Part shown: positions 13,821 to 21,961 of the stretch, piece after piece | Layout of the letters: each line of letters opens with the position of its first letter | Numbering within the stretch: position 1 is the stretch's first letter | NCBI GenBank assembly: GCA_035534995.1 | Contig: DATLQX010000113.1 | Span: 1 to 26,162, forward strand | From: JANWHV01 sp035534995 | GTDB taxonomy: Bacteria; Chloroflexota; UBA5177; JANWHV01 | Reading direction: 5' to 3' | DNA: 26,162 nt | Position numbers and translations under genes: made by a program | The notes under the pieces: model-generated | What the model saw: the letters and a program-made list of their open reading frames with translations, nothing else | What the model was told of the DNA's origin: nothing | Databases searched by the model: none

Positions 13821-16439
13821 TTGGCAAGAGATCGGGCCCGCGAACCGAAGACTCCGGCGCCCACGCGCACTCCAGGCGCGCACGGCCAAGAGGCCCCGGC
13901 GGGAGCGGCGCGCGGTGCCAGTCCGGCAGTGGCGCTGGAGCTGATTCGCTCCGCCCCCTCGGACGCGATCCAGGCCGCCGATCTTCTGGCCTTGCAGCGT
14001 GCGGTAGGGAATCGAGCGGTGCGGGGAATGCTGGCCCATCGGGCCGCGGGCGAGCAATCTCCGGTCCCGCCTGATGTGACGGGCGGAGGGGAGCGGCGCG
14101 CGGCGCCGACCGATGGTCCGCGCTTCCTGGCCGCGTCCCCGAGGGGCCTGGCGATGGTACCGATTCAGCGGCTGGAATTCGTGCGGTCCACCTCGGGCTG
14201 GTTGGGCAGCATGATCGGCAACGTCGATACCGACGCGGTTACCTGGGTCGCGAACTTCAACCGGATCCGGGACATTCTGGACGAGATCGACGGCATGGTC
14301 GCGAAAGCAGGGGATAAGGGGCTCCAGACGACCTTTGCCACCCTTCAGGCATTCGTGCGCCAGTATCAGGATCTCACGATTCCGGCGAAAGATCGGGTCC
14401 AGGTGGGCACCTTGATCAACGACCATCTTGAGGAGGCAAGAAGTCTGCGCGAGAAGGCGGTGGACGCGGACAAGCGCCGGCGGGCCGAGGAAGAGCGGCT
14501 GGCGGCGGAGGCCGAGAAGAAACGGCTGGCGGAAGAAGCTGAGAAGGAGCGATTGGCCGAGGAAGCGCGGCGGGCCGAGGAGGCTCGGCTTGCTGAACAG
14601 CAGCGCATCGAGAAGCGCCAGGAACAATTCGCCCTGGCAGGATCGGCAAAGCAGACGGCGACCGTGAGCGGCGACATGCTGGGTCTCAAGACGAGCATGA
14701 GCGTTACGGCGGATCCGAGAGTGACCAAGGATAAGGAAGAGCAAAGAGCCGCCGCCGAGAAGAAACGGCTTGAGGAAGAGGCCGAGAAGAAGCGATTGGC
14801 CGAGGAAGCGGAGAAGAAACGGCTGGCCGAGGAGGCGGAGAAGAAGCGGCTGGCCGAGGAGGCTGAAAAGGAACGGCTGGCCAGGGAAGCCGAACAGAAG
14901 CGGTTGGCCGAGGAAGCGGAGAAGAAACGGCTGGCCGAGGCGGCGGAGAAGAAACGTTTGGCCGAGGAAGCGGAAAAGAAGCGGAAAGTGGAGGCCGACG
15001 CGGAGCCTGTTCTGGCCAGCCTGGCGGCGGCGGAGAAATATGGCTATGCCAAAACCCCCGAGGTTGCCGACCTGGAGAGCCAGTATCGGACAGCTCTTTC
15101 CGCCAAGGAATGGGAGGTTGCCTCGGAAAAAGCCGGCCTCCTCCGCACTCAGCTCATGACCATTTCTGGTCTTGTCACCGAGATAAGCGCGCGGCTGAAA
15201 GGGGTGGCGGATCAGAAAAAAGGGCTCAAGAAGGCGGTGACCAAGGATCGCATCTCAACACAGCAGGGGAAGCATGAGAGCTTGAGCTGGGCCGAAAAAG
15301 TGAAGGGTCTATTGCCGACCGAGGACGTCGATGGTGGACTGTCAAGTCTGGAGTTCGATATCGGCCAGGCGATCACGCTTGACGCGGAACTCAAGGCCAT
15401 TGAAGACCGAATCCGGACCTTCAAAGACGATAAGATCTTGGTAAAGTATTTCCTGGATCAGTCGAAGAAGCTCCCAGCACTTTCCTGGGAAGATCAGACC
15501 AATAGTATGACTGATCCGACTGTCGCCGATGGCGTCCTCGCGTTCAAGGCCGAGTTGGATGAAGCCGAGAACGTAAAGCCGCGGTTCAAGTCGGTCGAGA
15601 CGGGAGTCGAGGGTCTGAAGGATAAGCGGGCCCAAGCCTACCTGGAGGAAAAGCTCAAGACCCACGCTACCCTTGACTGGAAGGCGCAGGTCGCCAATCT
15701 GCCGGATCTCGAAGCCGGACTGGCGCAGGCCAAGGATGTCGCTAAGCGGCTGGCTGATCTTGAGGTGGGGGTGGGCGAGCTTACCGAGAATCCCTCGGGC
15801 CGCAAAAACCTGGAGGACTGGCTACTTGGCAACAAGGGTCTGACCTGGGAAGACCAACTGAAGGGCCTGACGAACGATCGGTTCGACAACGGCATTCTCA
15901 AAATGGAGACCAGGCTGCTCGGCTACAACAAACGCTATGCCGAAAAACTGGCGGCGGAGAAGAAGAAAGCCGAGGATGAGCGGCTTGCCAGGATAGCGGC
16001 GGCGGCGGAAAAGAAGCGCCTGGCCGAGGAAGCGGCGGAGGCCGCCGCGAGCGTGGCCGGCAATGGGACCGCCATCGCCACCATAACCGTCGCCTCGCTG
16101 ACCGGTGCGGCCCAACTGATCAATCCCGCCACCAAGGTGGAGGAGGACAAGACCGAGGCTGACGCCGTGCAGGCGGTTCTGGACTGCATCGCCGCCGATA
16201 CGAAGCCGGAGCTTACCCACCCCAATGGGCAGAAATGGGGCCGGCCCGCCAACACCTATTCGAACTTCGGCGGCCATCTGCCGGGCAAATCGGGCGCCGG
16301 CGGCTACAAGGAGTGGTATGTGGAAAAGGATCCGGCTGATGGCGATTATCATGGGAGCCGGCGCCTCTTGACCCGCAACGGCGCGAGCTATATCTACTAC
16401 ACCAGCGATCACTATACGACCTTCAGCAGGATCAAGTGA
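13821..16439 (+). CDS. Modular polymorphic toxin: eCIS-associated N-terminal motif, coiled coils, repeats, barnase-family RNase C-terminus
   Basis: The 872-aa protein has no signal peptide. Residues 53-73 contain ADLLALQRAVGNRAVRG, the motif common at the N-terminus of proteins linked to extracellular contractile injection systems, often next to DUF4157; no HExxH is seen here. Charged Lys/Glu coiled coils lie at about 205-268, 318-389 (9-residue repeats) and 709-745. Between the last two are four diverged units of about 60 residues marked by LSWAEK, LSWEDQ, LDWKAQ and LTWEDQ. The last 75 residues match barnase/RNase Sa: GGHLPGKSGAGGYKEW, then SRRLL and YYTSDHYTTFSRIK. By alignment E831, R848 and H864 equal barnase E73, R87 and H102, so the domain should cleave RNA after G. 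The start is TTG 13821, with GGAG seven bases upstream. Domain identity is clear; delivery by an injection system is inferred. Confidence 0.88.
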   Translation: MARDRAREPKTPAPTRTPGAHGQEAPAGAARGASPAVALELIRSAPSDAIQAADLLALQRAVGNRAVRGMLAHRAAGEQSPVPPDVTGGGERRAAPTDGPRFLAASPRGLAMVPIQRLEFVRSTSGWLGSMIGNVDTDAVTWVANFNRIRDILDEIDGMVAKAGDKGLQTTFATLQAFVRQYQDLTIPAKDRVQVGTLINDHLEEARSLREKAVDADKRRRAEEERLAAEAEKKRLAEEAEKERLAEEARRAEEARLAEQQRIEKRQEQFALAGSAKQTATVSGDMLGLKTSMSVTADPRVTKDKEEQRAAAEKKRLEEEAEKKRLAEEAEKKRLAEEAEKKRLAEEAEKERLAREAEQKRLAEEAEKKRLAEAAEKKRLAEEAEKKRKVEADAEPVLASLAAAEKYGYAKTPEVADLESQYRTALSAKEWEVASEKAGLLRTQLMTISGLVTEISARLKGVADQKKGLKKAVTKDRISTQQGKHESLSWAEKVKGLLPTEDVDGGLSSLEFDIGQAITLDAELKAIEDRIRTFKDDKILVKYFLDQSKKLPALSWEDQTNSMTDPTVADGVLAFKAELDEAENVKPRFKSVETGVEGLKDKRAQAYLEEKLKTHATLDWKAQVANLPDLEAGLAQAKDVAKRLADLEVGVGELTENPSGRKNLEDWLLGNKGLTWEDQLKGLTNDRFDNGILKMETRLLGYNKRYAEKLAAEKKKAEDERLARIAAAAEKKRLAEEAAEAAASVAGNGTAIATITVASLTGAAQLINPATKVEEDKTEADAVQAVLDCIAADTKPELTHPNGQKWGRPANTYSNFGGHLPGKSGAGGYKEWYVEKDPADGDYHGSRRLLTRNGASYIYYTSDHYTTFSRIK
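14772..14987 (+). repeat. Eight tandem 27-bp units encoding a 9-residue coiled-coil repeat
   Basis: Within the toxin gene, eight consecutive 27-base units encode variants of AEEAEKKRL. The units differ mainly at third codon positions, with a few Lys-to-Glu, Lys-to-Gln or Glu-to-Ala changes. The product is a long, highly charged single alpha-helix or coiled coil between the N-terminal part and the C-terminal repeat region. Such an array may vary in copy number by slippage. Confidence 0.85.
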
Positions 16440-16933
16440 TGGACGAGATGGATCCTTCCTTGCAATCATCCCTGGGCCTGGTGAACCTGGTGAGTCAGGC
16501 CAGCCAGGAACGCCTCATGCGCACCCTGGAAGGCTGGGGCGAGCGAGTGTTCGTGCTTGACGGAAGCGTCGTTCACGACGGAGAGACGTTTCTGGCCCAG
16601 GCAGCCCGCGATTTGTCGCTCACCCAGCGCGCGCGGTATCACTGGGCCGGGTTCCCGGATGACCTCTGGGGATGGCTGCTCAAAGTCGAGGACCATGACG
16701 TGTCCATCGTCTGGGCGCACGCCGACCGGATGCTCAATGGCGGCCTGGCCGATTTACTCCTGGCGGTGGAGTGCGTCTCGGGTGTGGCGCGCCAAGTCTA
16801 CGACCCATCCGAATCCGGCTTCCCGCGCGAAATGAACCTCCGGCTATTCTTGCTGGGGGAGGGGGCCAATTTTCCTGAGTTCCCCCTCCCGCCGCCTGAG
16901 TCTGGTCTGCCGGTTGGGCGAACCGCCGACTGA
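16439..16933 (+). CDS. Barstar-like immunity protein
   Basis: Barstar proteins bind barnase-type RNases one to one and block the active site. In this 164-aa protein, residues 37-80 follow the barstar pattern: a first strand VFVLDGSVVHD, a helix ETFLAQAARDLSL, then YHWAGFPDDLWGWLL, which aligns with barstar YYGENLDALWDCL. D74 matches barstar D35 and W77 matches W38, but the D39 position is Gly. A C-terminal strand RLFLLGEG also fits. There are about 35 extra N-terminal residues and about 30 C-terminal ones. The ATG overlaps the toxin stop as TGATG, with AGGA seven bases upstream; a GTG three bases earlier is possible. Coupling right behind a barnase-type toxin is the strongest evidence for the role. 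Family similarity is moderate. Confidence 0.75.
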   Translation: MDEMDPSLQSSLGLVNLVSQASQERLMRTLEGWGERVFVLDGSVVHDGETFLAQAARDLSLTQRARYHWAGFPDDLWGWLLKVEDHDVSIVWAHADRMLNGGLADLLLAVECVSGVARQVYDPSESGFPREMNLRLFLLGEGANFPEFPLPPPESGLPVGRTAD

Positions 16934-16967
16934 GGTCGGCCGGCAGGAACGGGGGCACTGAGGTGCC
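16925..16967 (+). terminator. Tandem short hairpins after the immunity gene
   Basis: GCCGAC (16925-16930) pairs with 16935-16940 across TGAG, so the stop codon of the immunity gene lies in the loop. A second stem, GGCAC (16954-16958) with 16963-16967, also has a TGAG loop. The region is between convergent genes, so termination is plausible, but there is no T-run. Confidence 0.3.
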
Positions 16968-17016
16968 GAGTCCGTGCCGCCACAGTCCTCGGTCGTCCTC
17001 GAGGGCATGGAGCGAG

Positions 17017-17826
17017 CTAGCAGAAAAACTGACGCCAGGCAGTCCACCAGTCCCCCGCCCGCACGGTGAGCCGGCGGTCACCGCTGACCTCGAGACCGGG
17101 CCGGCGCCGGTATTCGTCGAACGCCTCGGTACGGGTAAACTCCACCACGATCTCACAGGGTTTGCCGGGATTGTAGGCAGCGACCGCCCTCAGATCCCGC
17201 AAGGCCGCGCGAGCGCCTTCCTCGATCATCCGCCGGGCGCGGACGGGCGGGATCTGACGCGCGCTAAAGCGGCCAAGTCCTTGTTTCACCGCCACGGTAG
17301 TCAAGCCGGAACCAAGGAGATCCTCAGCCTCGCGGCAGGTCACGTCGTCGCCGGTCACCAGCACCACGGGGCAGCCCCAGGTCCCGCAGAGGGCCGCGTT
17401 GATCCCCGTCTCACCCACGAGCTTGCCGTTAAACCAGAGATTCTGCCAGGCCTGGCCGGATACCGTGTGGTTCATCACCCCATTCTGGGTACCGGCTCGG
17501 GCGTGCATCCCCACGAAGAGGGCGGCGTCGCAGCCCTGTTCCAGGAAGGCCGTGTATTCGGTCCACTCTCCCTGCACGACGTACTCGCAGGTAGGGTCAA
17601 GCAGCTCGGGCACCATCGAGTTAAAGCTCCACGGCCCCCCGGCCCCATGACAATCCATCACCACGATTTCGGTCGCCCCGGCGGCGCGGGCCCCGCGGAT
17701 CGCCGCATTGATCTCCTCGGTATAGAGGCGGCGCCCTTCTTCATACATCGCATGACCACCCGTGACCTGCTCCCACTTGACGATACCCGACACGCCTTCC
17801 ATGTCGCTGATAATATGGACCTTCAT
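17017..17826 (-). CDS. M55 family D-aminopeptidase (DppA-like)
   Basis: Zinc-dependent M55 peptidases remove N-terminal D-amino acids from short peptides; Bacillus subtilis DppA forms a decamer and supports use of D-Ala peptides from cell walls. Starting at ATG 17826, with AAGGAG five bases before, the protein has 269 aa, the usual family length. Metal ligands line up: D8 and E10 (ISDMEG), H60 (MDCHG), H108 (GMHA) and E139 (GETG), with the catalytic H120 (MNHT). It is translated away from the immunity gene (convergent). The frame stays open upstream to 18120, but the ribosome site and the family start both favour 17826. The importer at 5147-8756 could supply its substrates, though the genes are not linked as an operon here. 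Confidence 0.9.
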   Translation of the reverse strand: MKVHIISDMEGVSGIVKWEQVTGGHAMYEEGRRLYTEEINAAIRGARAAGATEIVVMDCHGAGGPWSFNSMVPELLDPTCEYVVQGEWTEYTAFLEQGCDAALFVGMHARAGTQNGVMNHTVSGQAWQNLWFNGKLVGETGINAALCGTWGCPVVLVTGDDVTCREAEDLLGSGLTTVAVKQGLGRFSARQIPPVRARRMIEEGARAALRDLRAVAAYNPGKPCEIVVEFTRTEAFDEYRRRPGLEVSGDRRLTVRAGDWWTAWRQFFC

Positions 17827-18109
17827 CGCTTCTCCTTTTTTCGGGCCACGCGCCAAGATGAGAGATTGCGCGATTGCCCCATCATCAGGATAGCGGGCGC
17901 GGGCACGACCCGCATCCCTATAACGTACCGGTGACTCCCCGTACGAGGCGCGGCCATAAGCTACCATGAGCGAAACGTGGGAGCCGTCTTCAACGCGAAT
18001 CTGGACAGCCGGCTGGTAATCCACCGACTGGGGCCAGGACTCCGTGACGTGGTTGAGGCGCGGCGGGTAAATGGTGGAAAGGAAGGACAGGTGAGCCAAG
18101 GAGACTCCG
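17827..18109 (-). other. Intergenic region upstream of the D-aminopeptidase gene
   Basis: This 283-base gap follows the HD-GYP gene on the same strand. It contains an open frame in phase with the aminopeptidase but no recognisable domain, and the aminopeptidase has its own strong ribosome site. I see no clear promoter or terminator. Confidence 0.35.
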
Positions 18110-19492
18110 TCACCCGGCAATCGCTACCGTGACCCGCGGCGCCTCGACCGTGTCCGGACTGATGGGATGAGTCGGCGGTCCTTCCTCGGCCTCCCGTCGC
18201 TGCTCCGCCGCGAGGGCGCGGAGAAACGCATCGACAATGGCCGCGTCCCACTGGTGTTCCCGACCCTGATGGAGAATGGCCGCCGCGTCCTGAATCCTCA
18301 TGCCGCGGCGATAGGGGCGGTCACTGGTCATCGCGTCGTAGCTGTCTGCCACCGCGACCACGCGAGCGCCAAAGGGGATGTCGGTCCCCCTCAGTCCGTC
18401 AGGATAGCCGGCCCCGTCCCATCGCTCGTGGTGATGCCGCACGATCTTGGTCCCGCGGGCAAAGTCCGCATGCCGTTTGAGCAAGCTTTCCCCGTAGACC
18501 GGATGGGCCTCCATTTCCAGGCGCTCCTCGTCGGTGAGCCTCCCTGCTTTATTGAGGATCGCGTCGGGAATGCCGATCTTCCCGATATCGTGTACGCGCG
18601 CCGCCGCCACGATCAGAGTCACTTCCGGACCCTGAATGCCCAACTGACGGAGGATAGCGGCGCTGTATTCGGTCACCCGCCGGGAGTGGCCTCCGGTATA
18701 GGGATCGCGCAAGTCGACCGCGTCGGCCATGTTTTCCAGCAGCTGCCGGGTGCTGTCTTGCAGTTCCCTGAGAATCTTGAACGCCTTATAGACCAGCCCC
18801 GCCGGCACGGCCAGCAGGGCCAGAATCCAGGCCCCCTCCCCCGCCGCCATGGCGCCGATCAGGCCAACGCAGTATTGCATCCCCTCGGGCAGGGCAATCT
18901 CCCGCGCCGTGACCACCATGACGTGCAATGGTGAGTCAGTCCCCATCGGCGCCAGAACGAGCGGCAGGGTTGCGGTATCGAGCGCGGCCATCACCACGGC
19001 CGCCGCTGCCAGGGCAGCGGGCCAGGGCATGGCACCCGCGGGGGCTTGGGCGACGAGCGCGCTCAGGAGGACAATGACGATCCGTCGCCCGGCCTCGGTG
19101 GCGATATCGCTGAGATAGGCACCGCTAATTCTCCGCGCCGAGACCTCGCCGCATAGGGCGCCCACCCCGGCGGCGGCCGCTGCCAGCAGGGGCGGCACCA
19201 ACACGGCCAGGAGGTAATAGGCGACGGTGAATAGATTCACCTTGATCTGGTGACGGATATGAATGGGGTACTTGTAGCTCACCACCACGGCGCCGGTCAG
19301 GCATATCGCCAGGGCCATGGTTGGTAGGAGCGCGCTGTCCGGCGCGGTGGGCGCGCGGAGCCAGCCGAGAAGCAAGCTGAGTAAGGCAAGGCCGGCGGTT
19401 GCCAGGCTCACGCCCGGTTGCGGCGGAACGGTGACGCCCAGTCGTCGCCAAGCCGCGAGTCGCACGCCTACCGGTCCTCCATCCGTTGCCAT
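18110..19492 (-). CDS. Membrane-anchored HD-GYP domain protein (probable cyclic-di-GMP phosphodiesterase)
   Basis: HD-GYP proteins hydrolyse cyclic di-GMP, lowering its level and promoting motile or non-biofilm states. The first 255 residues of this 460-aa protein contain about seven hydrophobic helices, an integral sensor region of unknown ligand that includes HQIKVNLFTVAYYLLAV. The HD-GYP domain covers about residues 275-435, with TGGHSRRVTEYSA, the metal-binding VHDIGKIGIPDAILNK, and HHHERWDGAGYPDGLRG carrying the GYP signature, then DSYDAMTSDRPYR. Metal-binding residues are intact, so it should be active. The start is ATG 19492, with GGAG just before; GTG at 19501 is an alternative, and longer readings lack a ribosome site. 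There is no diguanylate cyclase nearby. Confidence 0.88.
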   Translation of the reverse strand: MATDGGPVGVRLAAWRRLGVTVPPQPGVSLATAGLALLSLLLGWLRAPTAPDSALLPTMALAICLTGAVVVSYKYPIHIRHQIKVNLFTVAYYLLAVLVPPLLAAAAAGVGALCGEVSARRISGAYLSDIATEAGRRIVIVLLSALVAQAPAGAMPWPAALAAAAVVMAALDTATLPLVLAPMGTDSPLHVMVVTAREIALPEGMQYCVGLIGAMAAGEGAWILALLAVPAGLVYKAFKILRELQDSTRQLLENMADAVDLRDPYTGGHSRRVTEYSAAILRQLGIQGPEVTLIVAAARVHDIGKIGIPDAILNKAGRLTDEERLEMEAHPVYGESLLKRHADFARGTKIVRHHHERWDGAGYPDGLRGTDIPFGARVVAVADSYDAMTSDRPYRRGMRIQDAAAILHQGREHQWDAAIVDAFLRALAAEQRREAEEGPPTHPISPDTVEAPRVTVAIAG

Positions 19493-19741
19493 GATCTCCA
19501 CGCCCCACCTGGCGGGCACGAAACTCCCGCGATATTCACGCACGGCCCCGGCCGCCGGCTCGGAGAAGTACCTCGCGAGTATAAAGCGTGCCCTAGCACG
19601 AAGGTAGTACCCGTTTGGGTAACTACGCCCGGACTGGCTATACCGGAGTAGCACGTAAGGGTACTGCTGAGGTCCTGCCAGCCAGCGTACGATAGCGGCG
19701 GTGGGGCAGCCTCGCGATTCACGAGCATATGCCCCGCGGGA

Positions 19742-20236
19742 ATGGATAGCGAAAGGAGTCGCGTCATCGAAGCGAAAATCTTGCCTCGTCGACCTCGTAC
19801 CGCATTCGCCGTGGTCCTACTGGTACTCGGTCTACTCGGCAGTCCCCTGGCCATGCATCAAGCGGATGCCGCCGTGGCCTGTCGATCCGATCCGGTCCTG
19901 CTGGTCAACGGCGCGCTCGTCGATATCGTATCGATCTTGCAAACCGATCCCAGCGCGGTCCAGGAACTGGACTATACGATCACGGTTTCGCCGTGGTCGC
20001 TGCTCGGCCCAACCAGGCTCACGGTCGGTCTGGGGTTCCCGGAAAAGGTGACCTACGTCTACAGTCCCTGGCAGCGGTGGGGGACGATGGGGATCACGGC
20101 GACCGTGATCACGCAGCCGGGCATTGCTCCGTTTTCCACCACCGTACAAGCATCGTCGCTCCTCCGGTTCAGTTCCGCGGACGGTGCAAGCAACTCACCG
20201 GTATCGCTCTCACTGGCCGGTCTCCTCATGCTCTAG
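19742..20236 (+). CDS. Small exported protein of unknown function
   Basis: The product has about 164 aa. A signal sequence is clear: RRPRTAFAVVLLVLGLLGSP, then cleavage likely near ADAA at about residue 44. The mature part has about 120 residues, beta-rich with alternating hydrophobic positions and one Cys just after cleavage (AACRSDPVLLVNG appears as AVACRSD). No family is recognised. The start is uncertain: ATG 19742 has only GCGGGA before it, while a strong AAAGGAG at 19752-19758 points at ATC 19766, a rare start codon. The gene stands alone, divergent from the HD-GYP gene. Confidence 0.55.
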   Translation: MDSERSRVIEAKILPRRPRTAFAVVLLVLGLLGSPLAMHQADAAVACRSDPVLLVNGALVDIVSILQTDPSAVQELDYTITVSPWSLLGPTRLTVGLGFPEKVTYVYSPWQRWGTMGITATVITQPGIAPFSTTVQASSLLRFSSADGASNSPVSLSLAGLLML

Positions 20237-20320
20237 CCAGGGGAAACGCCCCACGGGGTACGGTCCCGGTGTCACGGTCGACCGGGGCTCTGGTGGAGGC
20301 GGCAATCATGCCATGGTCGC

Positions 20321-20713
20321 CGCCTCCACGAAAGAGTAGCGGCTATAGCGGCTGATGGAGTCTATACGTTTCCCGGCGCGGAAACCGGCTTATTGCCTGA
20401 TGTCGGGTATTACGGCACCGCGTTCTTCCCCCGGATCACGGATCGAGATAAGCCGATTCCCTTCGCGCCCGAACTGGCGGTTGAGGTCGCCTCGCCCTCC
20501 CAGACGTCCGCGGACATGGCCGCGAAGGCTCGGCGTTACCTCGGTGGTGGAACCCGCTTGGTGTGGATTGTCTGGCCACACTCGGCCACGATCGATGTGT
20601 GGCGAGTGGGAGATTGGCAGCCTTCCGCCACCCTCAGGGTGGGCGACCAGCTCGACGGTGAGGCTGTTTTGCCGGGGTTTACCCATCCGGTGGCGGACAT
20701 CTTTGACGTGTGA
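20321..20713 (+). pseudogene. Truncated Uma2-family (DUF820) restriction-endonuclease-fold protein
   Basis: The open frame reads GVYTFPGAETGLLPDVGYYG, then FAPELAVEVASPSQTSADM and KARRYLGGGTRLVWIVWP, which is the C-terminal two-thirds of the Uma2/DUF820 domain, a PD-(D/E)xK-like fold common in Chloroflexota and cyanobacteria. The PDV, ExxVEVxSPS and K...YL motifs are intact. The N-terminal part is missing: no start with a ribosome site precedes it in frame, and a stretch resembling the Uma2 sequence GNHAMVAA is found in another frame at about 20290-20325. It therefore looks decayed by deletion and frameshift. A short product from TTG 20393 (106 aa) cannot be excluded. Confidence 0.6.
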
Positions 20714-20742
20714 GGCTGCCTCACGTTCCTTGGGCGCGCCCA
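20710..20742. terminator. Hairpin and palindrome between convergent Uma2 remnant and thiolase
   Basis: GTGAGG (20710-20715) pairs with 20719-20724 across a 3-base loop, followed by the 12-base palindrome TGGGCGCGCCCA at 20731-20742. The 35-base gap separates two convergent units, so a bidirectional terminator is plausible. No strong T-run is present. Confidence 0.35.
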
Positions 20743-20748
20743 TCGTTA

Positions 20749-21951
20749 CTATAGCCGCTCGATAATGGTCGCCGCGCCCTGGCCCACCCCAATGCACATG
20801 GTGGCCAGCCCATAGCGGTGCCCGCGCCGGCCCATCTCGCGCACCAGCGTGGTCACCAGGCGGGCGCCGCTGCAGCCCAGGGGATGGCCTATCGCGATAG
20901 CGCCGCCGTTGGGATTGACCCGCGCCGGATCAAGATCTAGCTCACGGATGCAGACGAGTGACTGGGAGGCAAACGCCTCGTTCAGTTCGATCACGTCGAG
21001 ATCCTGAACTCGCAGACCGGCCCGCGCCAGCGCCTTCCGAGTCGCGGGGATCGGCCCGATCCCCATCACCGCCGGATCCACCCCTACCGCGGCGCTGGCC
21101 ACCACGCGGGCCAGGGGTGTATAGCCCAGTTCCCTGGCCCGGCGCTCGCTCATGATCAGCAGGGCCGCCGCGCCATCGTTGATCCCGGATGAGTTGCCCG
21201 CCGTCACCGTGCCGCCCGGGCGGAAGGCGGGCTTGAGAGCCGCCAGCTTCTCCAGGGTGGTATCGGCGCGCGGGTGCTCGTCCCGTTCCACCAGGACTCG
21301 CTCGCCCTTCTTCCCCGCCCGCGCCTCCACCGGCACGATCTCTCCCGCGAAAAAGCTTTCCTCCTCGGCGCGGGCGGTTCGCAGTTGGCTCTCATAGGCA
21401 AAGCGGTCCTGGTCCTCGCGAGAGACGTGAAACCGTTCGGCCACGTTTTCCGCCGTCTCGCCCATGCTGAAGGGGTAATGCAGGGCATCGAGCTTGGGGT
21501 TGTTGAAACGCCAGCCCATCGTGGTGTCGAATAGCTTCATCTCGTCACGCGGGAAGGCAACTTCCGGCTTGGCCATCACGTAGGGAGCGCGAGTCATGCT
21601 CTCCACGCCGCCGGCAATAAAGATATCGCCCTCGCCGGCGGCAATGGCGTGGGCGCAGCGGTTTACCGCCTCCAGGCCCGAGGCGCACAGGCGATTGACG
21701 GTCATCCCGCTTACACTCACCGGGAGGCCGGCCAGGAGGAGGGCCATGCGGGCCACGTTCCGGTTATCCTCACCGGCTCCGTTCACGTTGCCGAACACCA
21801 CGTCGTCCACCAGGGCCCCCTCAAGGTGGTTCCGCTCGACGATCGTCCTGATCACCAACGCCGCCAGGTCGTCTGCCCGTTCGTACCGGAGCACCCCGCC
21901 GTGGCGGCCGATGGGGGTGCGGATAGCGTCCACGAGTACCGCGGTTTCCAT
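20749..21951 (-). CDS. Acetyl-CoA acyltransferase (thiolase, FadA/PcaF type)
   Basis: This 400-aa degradative thiolase splits 3-ketoacyl-CoA with CoA to acetyl-CoA and a shortened acyl-CoA in the last step of beta-oxidation or aromatic degradation. All signatures are present: the acyl-accepting C89 in NRLCASGLEAV, H356 in GGAIAIGHPLGCSGAR and C386 in CIGVGQGAA, plus NEAFASQ. Length is typical. ATG 21951 has AAGGA seven bases upstream. No other beta-oxidation genes are adjacent, so its pathway cannot be fixed; PcaF-like (beta-ketoadipyl-CoA) and FadA-like roles are both possible. Confidence 0.92.
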   Translation of the reverse strand: METAVLVDAIRTPIGRHGGVLRYERADDLAALVIRTIVERNHLEGALVDDVVFGNVNGAGEDNRNVARMALLLAGLPVSVSGMTVNRLCASGLEAVNRCAHAIAAGEGDIFIAGGVESMTRAPYVMAKPEVAFPRDEMKLFDTTMGWRFNNPKLDALHYPFSMGETAENVAERFHVSREDQDRFAYESQLRTARAEEESFFAGEIVPVEARAGKKGERVLVERDEHPRADTTLEKLAALKPAFRPGGTVTAGNSSGINDGAAALLIMSERRARELGYTPLARVVASAAVGVDPAVMGIGPIPATRKALARAGLRVQDLDVIELNEAFASQSLVCIRELDLDPARVNPNGGAIAIGHPLGCSGARLVTTLVREMGRRGHRYGLATMCIGVGQGAATIIERL

Positions 21952-21961
21952 GATGGTGTCC

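Noticed and set aside
14772..14987. Possible CRISPR-like array
   Set aside because: Units are contiguous 27-base in-frame coding repeats with no spacers.
16963..17934. 323-codon plus-strand open frame opposite the D-aminopeptidase
   Set aside because: The minus strand encodes a complete M55 enzyme with all metal ligands.
17827..18120. N-terminal extension of the D-aminopeptidase by 98 residues
   Set aside because: The family begins at MKVxISxDMEG and a strong AAGGAG precedes ATG 17826; the extension has no recognisable domain.
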